The notes under the pieces were generated by a model, which was not told the DNA's origin, did no database searches, and saw only the letters and a list, made by a program, of their open reading frames with translations. DNA of 64,000 bases. Source: Lutispora saccharofermentans (GTDB lineage: Bacteria > Bacillota > Clostridia > Lutisporales > Lutisporaceae). The position numbers and the translations under genes were made by a program. This document shows, piece by piece, positions 8,497-16,472 of this stretch (position 1 is the first letter of the stretch; each line of letters starts with the position of its first letter). The DNA lies in assembly GCF_024363565.1 (NCBI RefSeq), contig NZ_JAJEKE010000006.1:124001-188000 (forward strand), given 5' to 3'.

Positions 8497-9015
8497 TTAG
8501 AATTTTTCTTTATGCACTTTGTTATACAGCAAAGCATTTTCATCATGGGGTGCTTTTTCTTCATCCGGATATCCTATTGCAATCATGCATTCCACCTTGG
8601 CGCTTTCGGGCATGCCCAATATATCCTTTATGTAGGCCTCGGAAGTTGTGTCCCCATCATATTGTCTTCCTCTGACCTGCACCCAGCAAGTGCCGAGTCC
8701 CAATGAATGAGCAGTGAGCTGCATGATAACGGCTGCTATGGAAGCATCCTCAATCCATACGTCGTATGGATCTCCGTCAATGGCTACAATGATTGCCAGA
8801 GGAGCTTCCGCCAAAAGCTGAGAGCCTCTGTCCCTACATTTTGACAGTTTCTCAAGCTTTTCCCCATCCTCTACGGCAATAAACTCCCATGATTTCCTGC
8901 CGTTAGACGAAGGCGACATCAGCGCACCCTTCAATATGGCCTCGAGCTTTTCTTTTTCGACCTTTCTTTTCTGGTATTTCCTTATGCTTCTTCTTGTTCT
9001 AAGCAAATCTAACAT
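8497..9015 (-). CDS. nitroreductase family protein
   Basis: This 172-residue flavoprotein of the nitroreductase superfamily begins MLDLLRTRRSIRKYQ, the conserved FMN-binding Arg-rich start. APSS-like MSPSSNGRKSWEF follows at ~residues 33-45, with GTCWVQVRGR and AIGYPDEEK near the end. It would use NAD(P)H and FMN to reduce nitro or quinone-like compounds as a cytosolic dimer. The gene stands alone; its 3' end abuts the second 212-bp repeat. No substrate can be inferred. Confidence 0.88.
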   Translation of the reverse strand: MLDLLRTRRSIRKYQKRKVEKEKLEAILKGALMSPSSNGRKSWEFIAVEDGEKLEKLSKCRDRGSQLLAEAPLAIIVAIDGDPYDVWIEDASIAAVIMQLTAHSLGLGTCWVQVRGRQYDGDTTSEAYIKDILGMPESAKVECMIAIGYPDEEKAPHDENALLYNKVHKEKF

Positions 9016-9074
9016 ATGATATGATCACCTCTAATAGTTTTCTTTAAATATATTATATATCATTATCGAAGATT

Positions 9075-9734
9075 TTAAAATTCCCTATTCTTATAGAACC
9101 TGACTGACAGCATAAAGGATATGAGCAGAAATACCGATATTGAGGCTATGAAAATCGCAGCTATAGCGGCATCGCTCCTAGAACTGAAGAAGTTTACCAT
9201 GCTTTGAAGCCATGCAGCATCTTGATTCTTCCGCAAGTAATCCGATATAAATGAAATACCGAAGAAGAACAAGAAAAATACTACAAAGTTGACCACCCTA
9301 AGCTTCATATACCCGTATTTAAAAAATATGGGAAACCATATTCCCGTCATCAAACCGACGCTGATCAAACCGCCTATAAAGATTTCCAGTGATAAAGGAT
9401 AAACCTTGAGAGGGATTTGTGCCATAATTATAATACTGGTCGATGCCATGTATACAATAGTGCCCATGGCAAGATAAACGATGACCGACAGGTACTTAGC
9501 GGCTACAATGCTGCTTCTTTTTACCGGCAGGCTGTTTAGCATGACATCCGATTTATTCTTATCTTCATAAGCGCAGGAAGTCATAGCAAGCATATAGGTA
9601 AAAGCGACTAATCCTGCCGAGAACATGGAAGACCCCATTCCCTGAAAGGCAACTAATACAAATACCATATAGGCAAGGCTGAATATCATCTGCTTCTTTT
9701 GTATCAACATATCTTTTACTATGAGATTATACAT
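9075..9734 (-). CDS. ABC-2 type transporter permease subunit
   Basis: The product (219 aa) is a membrane protein with about six hydrophobic segments and the N-terminal MYNLIVKDMLIQKKQM that opens many ABC-2 permeases of YtrC/D- or bacitracin-type exporters. The ATG at 9734 follows CCAGGAGGTGTC; longer frames run into the ATPase gene. It overlaps the ATPase stop by eight bases and belongs to a three-gene operon (GntR, ATPase, permease). The likely role is export or stress response at the membrane, with unknown substrate. Confidence 0.85.
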   Translation of the reverse strand: MYNLIVKDMLIQKKQMIFSLAYMVFVLVAFQGMGSSMFSAGLVAFTYMLAMTSCAYEDKNKSDVMLNSLPVKRSSIVAAKYLSVIVYLAMGTIVYMASTSIIIMAQIPLKVYPLSLEIFIGGLISVGLMTGIWFPIFFKYGYMKLRVVNFVVFFLFFFGISFISDYLRKNQDAAWLQSMVNFFSSRSDAAIAAIFIASISVFLLISFMLSVRFYKNREF

Positions 9735-10593
9735 TTTGACACCTCCTGGTATAATAGAGCATGATATCTTCAAGGTTAGGCTTTTCAATAATAAGCCTGT
9801 CGCCGTAGCTTTTTTGCGTATCCTTCCTATCGCTTACCAGGGCTTCGAAGCCGAACTGATTCTCCCTGATGCTTATAAAGTCCTTCCTGCTGTTATTATT
9901 CAGGAGTTCCTTGCTTCCTTTCACCAGACCATAGTTGTTCAATAGGTCGTCTTTCTCCATGCTCAGTATGATTTCTCCCTTATCGATAAGCGTCACATAG
10001 TCTGCAATCTTATCAAGATCAGAGGTGATGTGGGTAGAGAAAAATACCGCTTTGTTCTCATCTTGTATTGTTTCAGAGAGTATGTCCAAGAGCTCGCTCC
10101 TCACCAATGGGTCCAACCCGGAGGTAGGCTCATCCATTACCAGCAGGTCCGCTTTATGGGATAAGGCTATCGCCAGGGAAAACTTCATTTTCATGCCTTT
10201 AGACAGATCCTTTATTTTCTTTTTGGGCGGCAGTTGAAAATCTCTGATATATTTTTGAAAGACCTTTTCGTCCCAGGTTTCATAAAAAGGAGCCACTACC
10301 CATTTCATCTCTGAAATCATCAATTCCTCATAAAAATGGTTTTCATCGAATACAAATCCGATCCTATTTTTTATTTCTTTCTCATGCTTTAGGTGATCCA
10401 TGCCGAAAATTTTAATTTCACCGGCATCCTTTTTGAGCAGATTCATCATGAGTTTTATAGTAGTCGTTTTGCCGGCTCCGTTTGGCCCGATAAATCCCAT
10501 GATATATCCTTTTTCCATGGTTATATCTATGCCCTTGAGACTAAAATCCTTGAAATCCTTTCTAAGTCCCTTTATTTCCAGAATAGGTGCCAT
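9727..10593 (-). CDS. ABC transporter ATPase (YtrB-like)
   Basis: This 288-residue cytosolic ATPase has Walker A GPNGAGKTTTIK (~residue 36), Q-loop FVFDENHFYEEL, signature DLSKGMKMKFSLA and Walker B LLVMDEPTSGLDP, then STHITSDLD. The C-terminal 80 residues form an extra regulatory domain. It pairs with the adjacent ABC-2 permease. It lies directly after the GntR regulator with three bases between the genes, the usual YtrA-YtrB arrangement in Firmicutes that responds to cell-wall-active compounds. That response is family knowledge only. Confidence 0.9.
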   Translation of the reverse strand: MAPILEIKGLRKDFKDFSLKGIDITMEKGYIMGFIGPNGAGKTTTIKLMMNLLKKDAGEIKIFGMDHLKHEKEIKNRIGFVFDENHFYEELMISEMKWVVAPFYETWDEKVFQKYIRDFQLPPKKKIKDLSKGMKMKFSLAIALSHKADLLVMDEPTSGLDPLVRSELLDILSETIQDENKAVFFSTHITSDLDKIADYVTLIDKGEIILSMEKDDLLNNYGLVKGSKELLNNNSRKDFISIRENQFGFEALVSDRKDTQKSYGDRLIIEKPNLEDIMLYYTRRCQNV

Positions 10594-10596
10594 AGT

Positions 10597-10971
10597 TTAA
10601 TCCTCCTCATACAACAGTTTTAACATTTCCTGAAGTTCTCCATATGATATGTCTATTGTCCTGGCAGCCGATACAGCCTCTGCCAGTTTTTCTTCCACAA
10701 TCCGTATCCTTGCCTCTTTGAGAAGCTCCTTGTTTTGAGCACCTACGAAGGAGCCCTTGCCCGGAACGCTGACGATATAGCCTTCTCGTTCCAATTCTTC
10801 ATATGCTCTTTTTGTAGTAATAACACTTATATGGAGCTCCTTAGCCAAATTTCTTATGGAGGGAAGCAGCTCCGTTTCTTTCAGTTCTCCATTTATAATA
10901 AGGCTTTTTATTTGCTCAGTGATTTGGTCATAAATAGGTTTATCCGATAGATTGGATATAACTATATTCAA
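10597..10971 (-). CDS. GntR family regulator, YtrA subfamily
   Basis: This 124-residue repressor has an N-terminal winged helix (PIYDQITEQIKSLIINGEL, LPSIRNLAKELHISVITTKR, REGYIVSVPGKGSF) and a short C-terminal helical tail instead of a large effector domain, which defines the YtrA subfamily. TTG at 10971 is chosen because GGAGGTGGGG lies just upstream. It heads an operon with an ABC ATPase and permease. A 47-bp near-perfect palindrome sits immediately upstream and is its probable operator. Confidence 0.88.
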   Translation of the reverse strand: MNIVISNLSDKPIYDQITEQIKSLIINGELKETELLPSIRNLAKELHISVITTKRAYEELEREGYIVSVPGKGSFVGAQNKELLKEARIRIVEEKLAEAVSAARTIDISYGELQEMLKLLYEED

Positions 10972-10986
10972 TAATCCCCACCTCCA

Positions 10987-11033
10987 ATAAAGGCTATACT
11001 GTATATATCGTATATATACAGTATAGCCTTTAT
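10987..11033. promoter_or_regulatory. 47-bp palindrome, probable GntR operator
   Basis: The 21-base arm beginning ATAAAGGCTATACTG is repeated perfectly in inverse orientation around the 5-base centre TCGTA. It lies 16 bases upstream of the GntR start, where a repressor would block the promoter. Alternatively it could be read as a strong hairpin. Confidence 0.75.
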
Positions 11034-11064
11034 GCATTGTTCTGTCAATAACTATATTTATGAT

Positions 11065-11298
11065 TTAAGCTCTTCTTAAAAGCATGTCTATTTTGGATTG
11101 ATCAAAGCCTATTACTATGTTTCCATCAATATCTATCACAGGCACTCCGCTTTGTCCTGATTTTCTGATCATCTCCATTGCGCCTGGTCTGTCGACTGCC
11201 ACATTGATGTCTTTGAATCTTATCTCTTTGAATTCTAAATAGTCCTTAACTTTATGGCACCAAGGACATGACGGAGTAGAATATACTATAACGCTCAT
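11065..11298 (-). CDS. glutaredoxin-like protein (NrdH/YruB type)
   Basis: This 77-residue thioredoxin-fold protein has the redox motif CPWC at residues 11-14, the cis-proline region GVPVIDIDGN and the C-terminal FDQSKIDMLL. Both active-site positions are coded by ordinary Cys codons (TGT, TGC). It would reduce disulfides or persulfides in the cytosol. Its start overlaps the stop of a 35-codon upstream gene (ATGA) and has GAGGAGGTGATTTC ahead of it. A CsoR-type operator upstream of the pair suggests copper or sulfur-stress control. Confidence 0.88.
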   Translation of the reverse strand: MSVIVYSTPSCPWCHKVKDYLEFKEIRFKDINVAVDRPGAMEMIRKSGQSGVPVIDIDGNIVIGFDQSKIDMLLRRA

Positions 11299-11402
11299 GA
11301 AATCACCTCCTCAAAATCTATCAATGCACCCGCAGGACATACCTTCACAGAAGGACAGGGATGGTTCTGCGGGCACCTTGCTTCATTAATAGTAATACTC
11401 AT
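11295..11402 (-). CDS. 35-residue cysteine-rich peptide resembling a single [4Fe-4S] site
   Basis: The small frame encodes MSITINEAR followed by CPQNHPCPSVKVCPAGAL and IDFEEVIS. Its spacing C-x5-C-x5-C-P resembles the first half of short ferredoxin-like proteins in which CPxGA(L/I) closes one cluster. Only three cysteines are present and the usual second half is absent. The stop overlaps the glutaredoxin ATG as ATGA, and the glutaredoxin ribosome-binding site lies inside this frame, so the two are probably translationally coupled. Its own ribosome-binding site is weak. It may be a real small protein, or the remnant of a longer ferredoxin now acting as a leader. Confidence 0.62.
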   Translation of the reverse strand: MSITINEARCPQNHPCPSVKVCPAGALIDFEEVIS

Positions 11403-11424
11403 ATATACATTTCGTCATTATACG

Positions 11425-11443
11425 TATACCCCCCACAGGTATA
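11425..11443. promoter_or_regulatory. CsoR-family-type operator
   Basis: TATACCCCCCACAGGTATA is a dyad (TATACC/GGTATA) around a C-rich core, the form bound by CsoR/CstR repressors. It lies 23 bases upstream of the small cysteine-rich gene on the minus strand. A similar site stands before copA at 49,384. Confidence 0.6.
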
Positions 11444-11547
11444 TGATAGCACGGTTTATATCTCAAATCAATACCCAATGATATTATTTTATGAATTCTA
11501 TATAAATCTTATTTCTTTTAGGCTGTCAATCATATTTTATTTAGTTA

Positions 11548-11576
11548 TTGACCTAATCAAATGTCTGCGCTATAAT
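11548..11576 (+). promoter_or_regulatory. promoter of the ArsR/ABC operon
   Basis: TTGACC (11548-11553), a 17-base spacer and consensus TATAAT (11571-11576) lie 42 bases ahead of the ArsR start. AATTAGGT-like repeats overlap the region and may bind ArsR. Confidence 0.75.
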
Positions 11577-11618
11577 CCAATTAGGTAAACATCAAATTAG
11601 ATTCCGGAGGTATCCTAA

Positions 11619-12047
11619 ATGGATAGGACATCAGTATTAAAAGCCATTGCCGATGAAACGCGAATGAAGATTCTGACGCTGCTCTTGGAACATAATTGTT
11701 GCGTACGGGCATTGGCAAGGAACCTTGAGTTATCGGAAGCCACTATATCACAGCACTTGAAAATATTACGGGAAGCAGGATTGATTTCTGGCGAAAAGCG
11801 CGGCTATTTTATGCACTATGATGTGAAGCGCTCGGTATTGCGTGAGTTGGCCGGAGAGATTAAAGCGTTGGCGTCCATAGAGCGCGAAATCTGCACTCCG
11901 GAAAAAGGCAGGTGCCTTTCATCTGAACAAGAAAAATGCCATGTCAAAGATGAATGCATTGATGACACCAAAAATCTTTGCCATGGCTCTATTCCTGATG
12001 ATAAGGAGGACATGCATCATGGACATTGTAAGTGTCACAAACCTTAA
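11619..12047 (+). CDS. ArsR/SmtB family metal-sensing repressor with Cys/His-rich tail
   Basis: This 142-residue winged-helix repressor carries DETRMKILTLLLEHNCC, the recognition helix LSEATISQHLKILREAGL and the wing KRGYFMHYDV. Its last 50 residues contain many Cys and His (CTPEKGRC, EKCHVKDEC, HHGHCKCHKP) and look like a metal-binding tail. Two Cys at ~26-27 lie in the helix often used by ArsR sensors. GGAGGT precedes the ATG. It overlaps the downstream ABC ATPase gene by 29 bases, so the tail and the ATPase start share DNA. The likely role is derepression of the exporter on metal binding. Confidence 0.88.
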   Translation: MDRTSVLKAIADETRMKILTLLLEHNCCVRALARNLELSEATISQHLKILREAGLISGEKRGYFMHYDVKRSVLRELAGEIKALASIEREICTPEKGRCLSSEQEKCHVKDECIDDTKNLCHGSIPDDKEDMHHGHCKCHKP

Positions 12048-12984
12048 AAAGACTTATGGAGATTTTGCAGCGGTAAACGGAGTGGATTTTTCTATAGGCC
12101 GAGGCGAGATATTCGGATTTTTAGGCCCGAACGGTGCGGGCAAAACGTCAACCATCAATATGATGATCGGTCTGTCGAAGCCGACTGAGGGCACCATAAT
12201 TATAAAAGGAATTGATGTAAGAAAGCAGGTGAAAAAAGCACAATCCATCATGGGAATTGTGCCGGATGAAAGCAATCTGTATGATGAACTGGACGGCTTT
12301 GAAAATCTTTGTTTTTGTGCTTCCCTATATGGTATGAGAAAAGAAGAGCGGGAGTCCAAAGCAAAACAACTTTTAGATAAGTTTCGTTTAACCGAAGCGG
12401 GCAAGCGCCCTTTTAAAGCATACTCAAAAGGTATGCGACGCAAGCTGGTCATTGCGGCAGGCATCATTCATTCGCCGCAAATCTTATTTCTTGATGAGCC
12501 AACAACTGGCATTGATATTGAAAGCGCACGACAAATACGTGAGTTGATCGTTGAATTGAAGAATCAAGGTACTACGGTTTTTATCACCACGCACTATATA
12601 GAAGACGCGGAGCGTATTTGTGACCGCATCGCCTTTATAGTATCAGGCAAGATAATAGCTATAGGAAGCGTACCCGAATTGATGGAAAGCATATCCCACG
12701 GTTATATGATACGGCTTTCGGCAGAAGAAAGCATCATGAAATATGCAGTTGATTTGCAAGCTCGTTTTGAAGGTTGCAACATCAATGCAAGTCAAAATAA
12801 TTCGCTCGTGTTGGCATCGCAAAATAGGATACCCTTGCTCCCCGTGATACAATATTTTGATGAAAAGGGAGTTTCAATTTACGAAGTAAAGCAATTGCGC
12901 CCTACGCTGGAAGATGTATTTGTAAAAGTCACTGGGATTGAGGCAGAGAAGTTGGAAAAGGAAAAAGGAGTTGCTGGCAAATGA
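12019..12984 (+). CDS. ABC transporter ATPase
   Basis: The product (321 aa) has Walker A GPNGAGKTSTIN (~residue 39), signature YSKGMRRKLVIA, Walker B ILFLDEPTTGIDIES and TTHYIEDAE, followed by a C-terminal domain of about 90 residues as in DrrA/NatA-type exporters. ATG at 12019 is set by AAGGAGGA eight bases upstream. It overlaps the ArsR gene before it and shares ATGA with the permease gene after it. With that permease it forms an exporter under ArsR control, possibly for a metal-linked toxin; the substrate is unknown. Confidence 0.88.
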   Translation: MDIVSVTNLKKTYGDFAAVNGVDFSIGRGEIFGFLGPNGAGKTSTINMMIGLSKPTEGTIIIKGIDVRKQVKKAQSIMGIVPDESNLYDELDGFENLCFCASLYGMRKEERESKAKQLLDKFRLTEAGKRPFKAYSKGMRRKLVIAAGIIHSPQILFLDEPTTGIDIESARQIRELIVELKNQGTTVFITTHYIEDAERICDRIAFIVSGKIIAIGSVPELMESISHGYMIRLSAEESIMKYAVDLQARFEGCNINASQNNSLVLASQNRIPLLPVIQYFDEKGVSIYEVKQLRPTLEDVFVKVTGIEAEKLEKEKGVAGK

Positions 12985-13712
12985 AAAGCTGGATTGCATT
13001 TTGGAACATCTTAAAAAAGGACATTCAAAATTACTATCTAAAACCGCCTAATATAAGCTGGGGCATTATTTTCCCTTTATCGTGGACCCTTATGCAATTT
13101 ATCCGCTCAGGCAGCTTGAATATCATAGAGTTTTTGCCTGGCTTAATGTCAATGAGCATACTGTTCGGAACCACATCCATGCTTGCTGTGACCATCACCT
13201 TTGAACGCAAAGGACGCTCTTTCGAACGCCTTTTGTTGGCTCCCATCAGTCTGAATACGATGGTGCTGGCGAAAATTACAGGGGCTGTGCTTTTCGGGAT
13301 TTTCAATGCTTTTACTCCCGCCGTGGTCGCAGCTTTTTTTGCAGATCTCACCGGAGTAAACTGGGGCGTCGTTCTTCTGGCGGTATGTTTAATCTCCATA
13401 ACTTCAACGCTGCTCGGCTTGCTAATCGCAGTTTCTGCAAAAGAGGTGTTCGAGGCACAGACCTTTTCAAACTTTTTCCGTTTTCCAATGCTTTTTCTTT
13501 GCGGTTTATTTATTCCAATTCATGAGTTGCCTGCATTTTTCAGGCTTCTTTCCTACTGCTTGCCGCTCACCTATGGTACGGATATTCTAAACGGTGCAAT
13601 CGCTCAAACAAATACCCTGTCATCATTGTTATGTATTCCTGTTCTTTTAGTCTTTGCAGTATTCCTATTTGTAATTTGCCGGTACAATATTAACCGCAAA
13701 TGGATTTTATAA
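12981..13712 (+). CDS. ABC-2 type transporter permease
   Basis: This 243-residue membrane protein has six hydrophobic segments. Motifs typical of the ABC-2/DrrB group are FERKGRSFERLLLAPIS in the cytosolic loop and FLCGLFIPIHELPAFFRLLS before the last helices. It overlaps the ATPase gene by four bases (ATGA) and completes the ArsR operon. A symmetrical terminator follows about 120 bases downstream. Confidence 0.88.
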   Translation: MKSWIAFWNILKKDIQNYYLKPPNISWGIIFPLSWTLMQFIRSGSLNIIEFLPGLMSMSILFGTTSMLAVTITFERKGRSFERLLLAPISLNTMVLAKITGAVLFGIFNAFTPAVVAAFFADLTGVNWGVVLLAVCLISITSTLLGLLIAVSAKEVFEAQTFSNFFRFPMLFLCGLFIPIHELPAFFRLLSYCLPLTYGTDILNGAIAQTNTLSSLLCIPVLLVFAVFLFVICRYNINRKWIL

Positions 13713-13832
13713 AAAATATACGATATTTGCAAATCCACTTTATATGGGCTAAATTATTCTCTTGGTTTTTCATTAAAATTACCTTTCTTTTTGTTGCTAT
13801 AGTGGCTTGAACAACTCCATTACTTCTAAAGT

Positions 13833-13868
13833 CCTCTCAAGCTTTAGTTTAAGTTAAAGCTTGAGAGG
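13833..13868. terminator. symmetrical terminator between convergent genes
   Basis: CCTCTCAAGCTTTA pairs perfectly with TAAAGCTTGAGAGG around an 8-base loop. It lies between the end of the ABC operon and the end of the flavin oxidoreductase gene and could serve both strands, although the T-runs are weak. Confidence 0.65.
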
Positions 13869-13876
13869 GCTTATGC

Positions 13877-14896
13877 CTATTTTCCTCTTTCATATTGATA
13901 TGGCCACGGAATTTCCTCTCTCAGCTCCTTGGCTGAATTGAGCGGAAAATATGGATTTCTCAGCAGTTCACGTCCCATGAACACCATATCCGCTCTGTCA
14001 TTTTGCACTATCTCCTCCGCCATTACAGCCTCAGTGATCAATCCGCCCGCAATGACATATAATCCGGTAATCCTCTTTATGGTTTCTGCGAATTTTATCT
14101 GATATCCCGGGTAAACCTTCATCTTCACAGGCACCACTGCTCCGGAGCTTACATTAACAATATCAACACCCTCCGGCTTGACCATGTTAATCATCTCCGC
14201 CAGGTCGGTATCATGGTTTCCGCCTTCAGCATAGTCCTCCGCAGACACCCTCACAGCCAGAGGCTTTGCTGCCGGCCATACCGTTCTTACCGCCCGTATG
14301 ATTTCCTTCAGGAGTCTTGCCCTATTCTCAAGGCTTCCTCCATATTCATCGGTCCTGCGATTCGATAAAGGCGACAGGAATTGGTTTATCAAATACCCAT
14401 GAGCTCCATGAATTTCTATTACATCAAACCCTGCTTTATAAGCCCTGGATGCAGCTTCCTTGAATAAAGCCACAGTCCTTCTTATATCTTCTTTGGTCAT
14501 CTCAACAGGCGTCTTATAGCTTTCATCAAAGGCTATGGGGCTTGGAGCTATGATCACATCCTCATCGGCGCCGCATTTTCTCCCTGCATGATTTATCTGT
14601 ATCCCTATTTTAGCTCCATGTTTTTTTACCTCCTCCACGATTTTGCCCAAGCCTTCGATCTGGGAATCATCCCAAAGCCCAAGGTCCCTGTCTGATAATC
14701 TTCCCCTTGGCTCAACCGCTGTCGCTTCAACGACTATCAATCCTACGCCTCCTATGGACCTGGTGGAATAATGAATAAAATGCCATGAATTTGCTCTGCC
14801 CTCGCTGTCCGAGCTATACATGCACATCGGAGGCATAACGATCCTGTTCCTCAGATCCATATCTCTAATCTTTATGCTTGAAAAAAGCTTTGGCAT
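13877..14896 (-). CDS. NADH:flavin oxidoreductase, old yellow enzyme family (NamA/YqjM-like)
   Basis: This 339-residue FMN-binding TIM barrel has NRIVMPPMCMYSSD near the N-terminus (the Cys that tunes flavin potential in the YqjM class), INHAGRK at ~105, EIHGAHGYLINQFLSPLSN at ~175 (His pair and flavin contact) and FMGRELLRNPYFPL near the end. It would reduce activated C=C bonds with NAD(P)H. The length matches YqjM. It follows the nitrilase-family gene by 24 bases on the same strand, so the two are probably cotranscribed. Confidence 0.9.
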   Translation of the reverse strand: MPKLFSSIKIRDMDLRNRIVMPPMCMYSSDSEGRANSWHFIHYSTRSIGGVGLIVVEATAVEPRGRLSDRDLGLWDDSQIEGLGKIVEEVKKHGAKIGIQINHAGRKCGADEDVIIAPSPIAFDESYKTPVEMTKEDIRRTVALFKEAASRAYKAGFDVIEIHGAHGYLINQFLSPLSNRRTDEYGGSLENRARLLKEIIRAVRTVWPAAKPLAVRVSAEDYAEGGNHDTDLAEMINMVKPEGVDIVNVSSGAVVPVKMKVYPGYQIKFAETIKRITGLYVIAGGLITEAVMAEEIVQNDRADMVFMGRELLRNPYFPLNSAKELREEIPWPYQYERGK

Positions 14897-14920
14897 AAGC
14901 AGCGATCTCCTTTCATCCTT

Positions 14921-15745
14921 CTATTTTTTACATACCTCATATATGTCATTTCTGAGATGCTTTAACAAAGGCAGCTCTTTCCTGACCTTTTGAACCATGT
15001 CCAAATCAAGCTCTCCGTAGAGTATGCATTCCTTTTCATCCGCTTCCTTTATTATGGCTCCCCATGGATTTGCAATGCATGAATGTCCGTAAGCATGGTA
15101 AGTGAAATCCAAATTTCTCGAGGAAGATGCTGCGATAAAATATACTTGATTGTCCAGCGCTCTGGTCCTGACAGTTATCTCCCAATGTGCAGGCCCAGTA
15201 GTAAGATTGAATGCTGCAGGTATCACTATTATTTCTGCTCCTGCTTTGCACATGAGCCTCATCAGCTCCGGGAACCGCATGTCATAACAGATGGCTACTC
15301 CGATTTTGCAATACTCCGTATCAAACACGGTTGCTTCCTGCCCGTACCCTAAAACATCCGATTCCTTGAATCTCACTCCGCCTTCAACATCAATGTCAAA
15401 CAGGTGCATCTTTCGATGCTTTCCTATAAGCTTCCCATCTCTGTCAAATGAATATGAAGTGTTATATACGGCATCTCCGTCCTTTTCCGGTACAGAGCCT
15501 CCGATTATGTATATCCCAAGCTCTTTGGCCAGATGAGAAAGCATACTTGCAGTATCTCCCGGATAAGCTTCTGCAAATGCGGAGAAATACTTGGTATCAT
15601 AGGGGCAATTGAACATTTCAGGCAAAATCACAATATTGCTGCCATTTCCTGCCGCCTCTCTTATCATGTTTTCCGCCTTTTGTAGATTCATACTTTTGTC
15701 CAATTCAACCTGCATCTGGCATATGCCTGCCTTCACATTTCTCAT
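14921..15745 (-). CDS. carbon-nitrogen hydrolase, nitrilase superfamily (omega-amidase-like)
   Basis: The product (274 aa) is a cytosolic C-N hydrolase with the Glu-Lys-Cys triad visible as VILPEMFNCPYD, GKHRKMHLFDID and VAICYDMRFPE. These motifs and its length fit the Nit2/omega-amidase branch, which hydrolyses alpha-ketoglutaramate-like amides, though other small amides are possible. It begins MRNVKAGICQMQVE. It is the first gene of a pair with the flavin oxidoreductase. A short AT-rich promoter region lies between it and the divergent BON gene. Confidence 0.87.
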   Translation of the reverse strand: MRNVKAGICQMQVELDKSMNLQKAENMIREAAGNGSNIVILPEMFNCPYDTKYFSAFAEAYPGDTASMLSHLAKELGIYIIGGSVPEKDGDAVYNTSYSFDRDGKLIGKHRKMHLFDIDVEGGVRFKESDVLGYGQEATVFDTEYCKIGVAICYDMRFPELMRLMCKAGAEIIVIPAAFNLTTGPAHWEITVRTRALDNQVYFIAASSSRNLDFTYHAYGHSCIANPWGAIIKEADEKECILYGELDLDMVQKVRKELPLLKHLRNDIYEVCKK

Positions 15746-15953
15746 AAAAAAACCTCCTCGTATGCTGTGCTCCTTTTTTCCTTTGCTTTACTCCACTTTC
15801 TTGCTCATGCTCCCCTCCTTACATATCATTATACAATATATAAGTATAAATAATATCTCTTATTATGCATGTGGAACTGTTGAATGAATACATTAAGCGC
15901 CTATTTTTGTGGAACCATATTCAGAGAAATATATAGTACGCGGAGGAATGTAA

Positions 15954-16394
15954 ATGATTAAGGATTCTGAACTAGTAGACAGGATAAAGGAAGAACTAAA
16001 GGAAAAAATGCAGCTCAGCTCCATGGATATCAATGTGGATTCAAAGCAAGGCAATATAATACTTTCAGGAATTGTTGATGTCCTGTCGGAAAAAAACTTT
16101 GCAGAGGAAATTGCAAAGAAAATAGATGGCGTGGTTTCTATAGAAAACAGCATAACCATAGGGATGGACAGCAATATTACTGACAGCCATATCAGACATG
16201 AGATAGAAAATAAGATATACCAAGGAGAGGAAAGCCGCGGCCTGTTAAATGTAGGAATAGACGTTAAGGGCGGTACCGCCGTATTAATGGGACGTGTAGA
16301 AGATGAGTCAGACAAAAGGAAAGCGGCGGAGCTGGCATCCTCGGCCAGGGGCGTAGTCAATGTTGTGGATAGCATCAAAATAGACCGGGAATGA
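15954..16394 (+). CDS. protein with two BON domains
   Basis: This 146-residue protein consists of two BON domains of about 65 residues: residues 1-68 (LVDRIKEELKEKMQL, GNIILSGIVDVLSEK, GVVSIENSITIG) and 75-146 (IRHEIENKIYQGEES, GTAVLMGRVEDESDKRK, GVVNVVDSIKI). There is no signal peptide, so it is probably cytosolic or membrane-peripheral. BON domains bind phospholipids or mediate protein contacts in stress responses. GCGGAGGAATGTAA gives a good ribosome-binding site. No partner can be inferred. Confidence 0.85.
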   Translation: MIKDSELVDRIKEELKEKMQLSSMDINVDSKQGNIILSGIVDVLSEKNFAEEIAKKIDGVVSIENSITIGMDSNITDSHIRHEIENKIYQGEESRGLLNVGIDVKGGTAVLMGRVEDESDKRKAAELASSARGVVNVVDSIKIDRE

Positions 16395-16421
16395 TCCTCT
16401 CATACCGGTTCAGAGTTTTAT

Positions 16422-16463
16422 AAAGCCCATAGCATATACAAAACATATACGCTATGGGCTTTA
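16422..16463. terminator. terminator between BON gene and NifX-like gene
   Basis: AAAGCCCATAGC pairs with GCTATGGGCTTT around a 17-base loop containing a smaller GTATAT-type repeat. It can serve both convergent genes. Confidence 0.8.
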
Positions 16464-16472
16464 TGCGCTTTA

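Noticed and set aside
11065..11298. Selenoprotein glutaredoxin with a TGA-coded selenocysteine
   Set aside because: Both positions of the CPWC motif use ordinary Cys codons (TGT, TGC) and there is no in-frame TGA.
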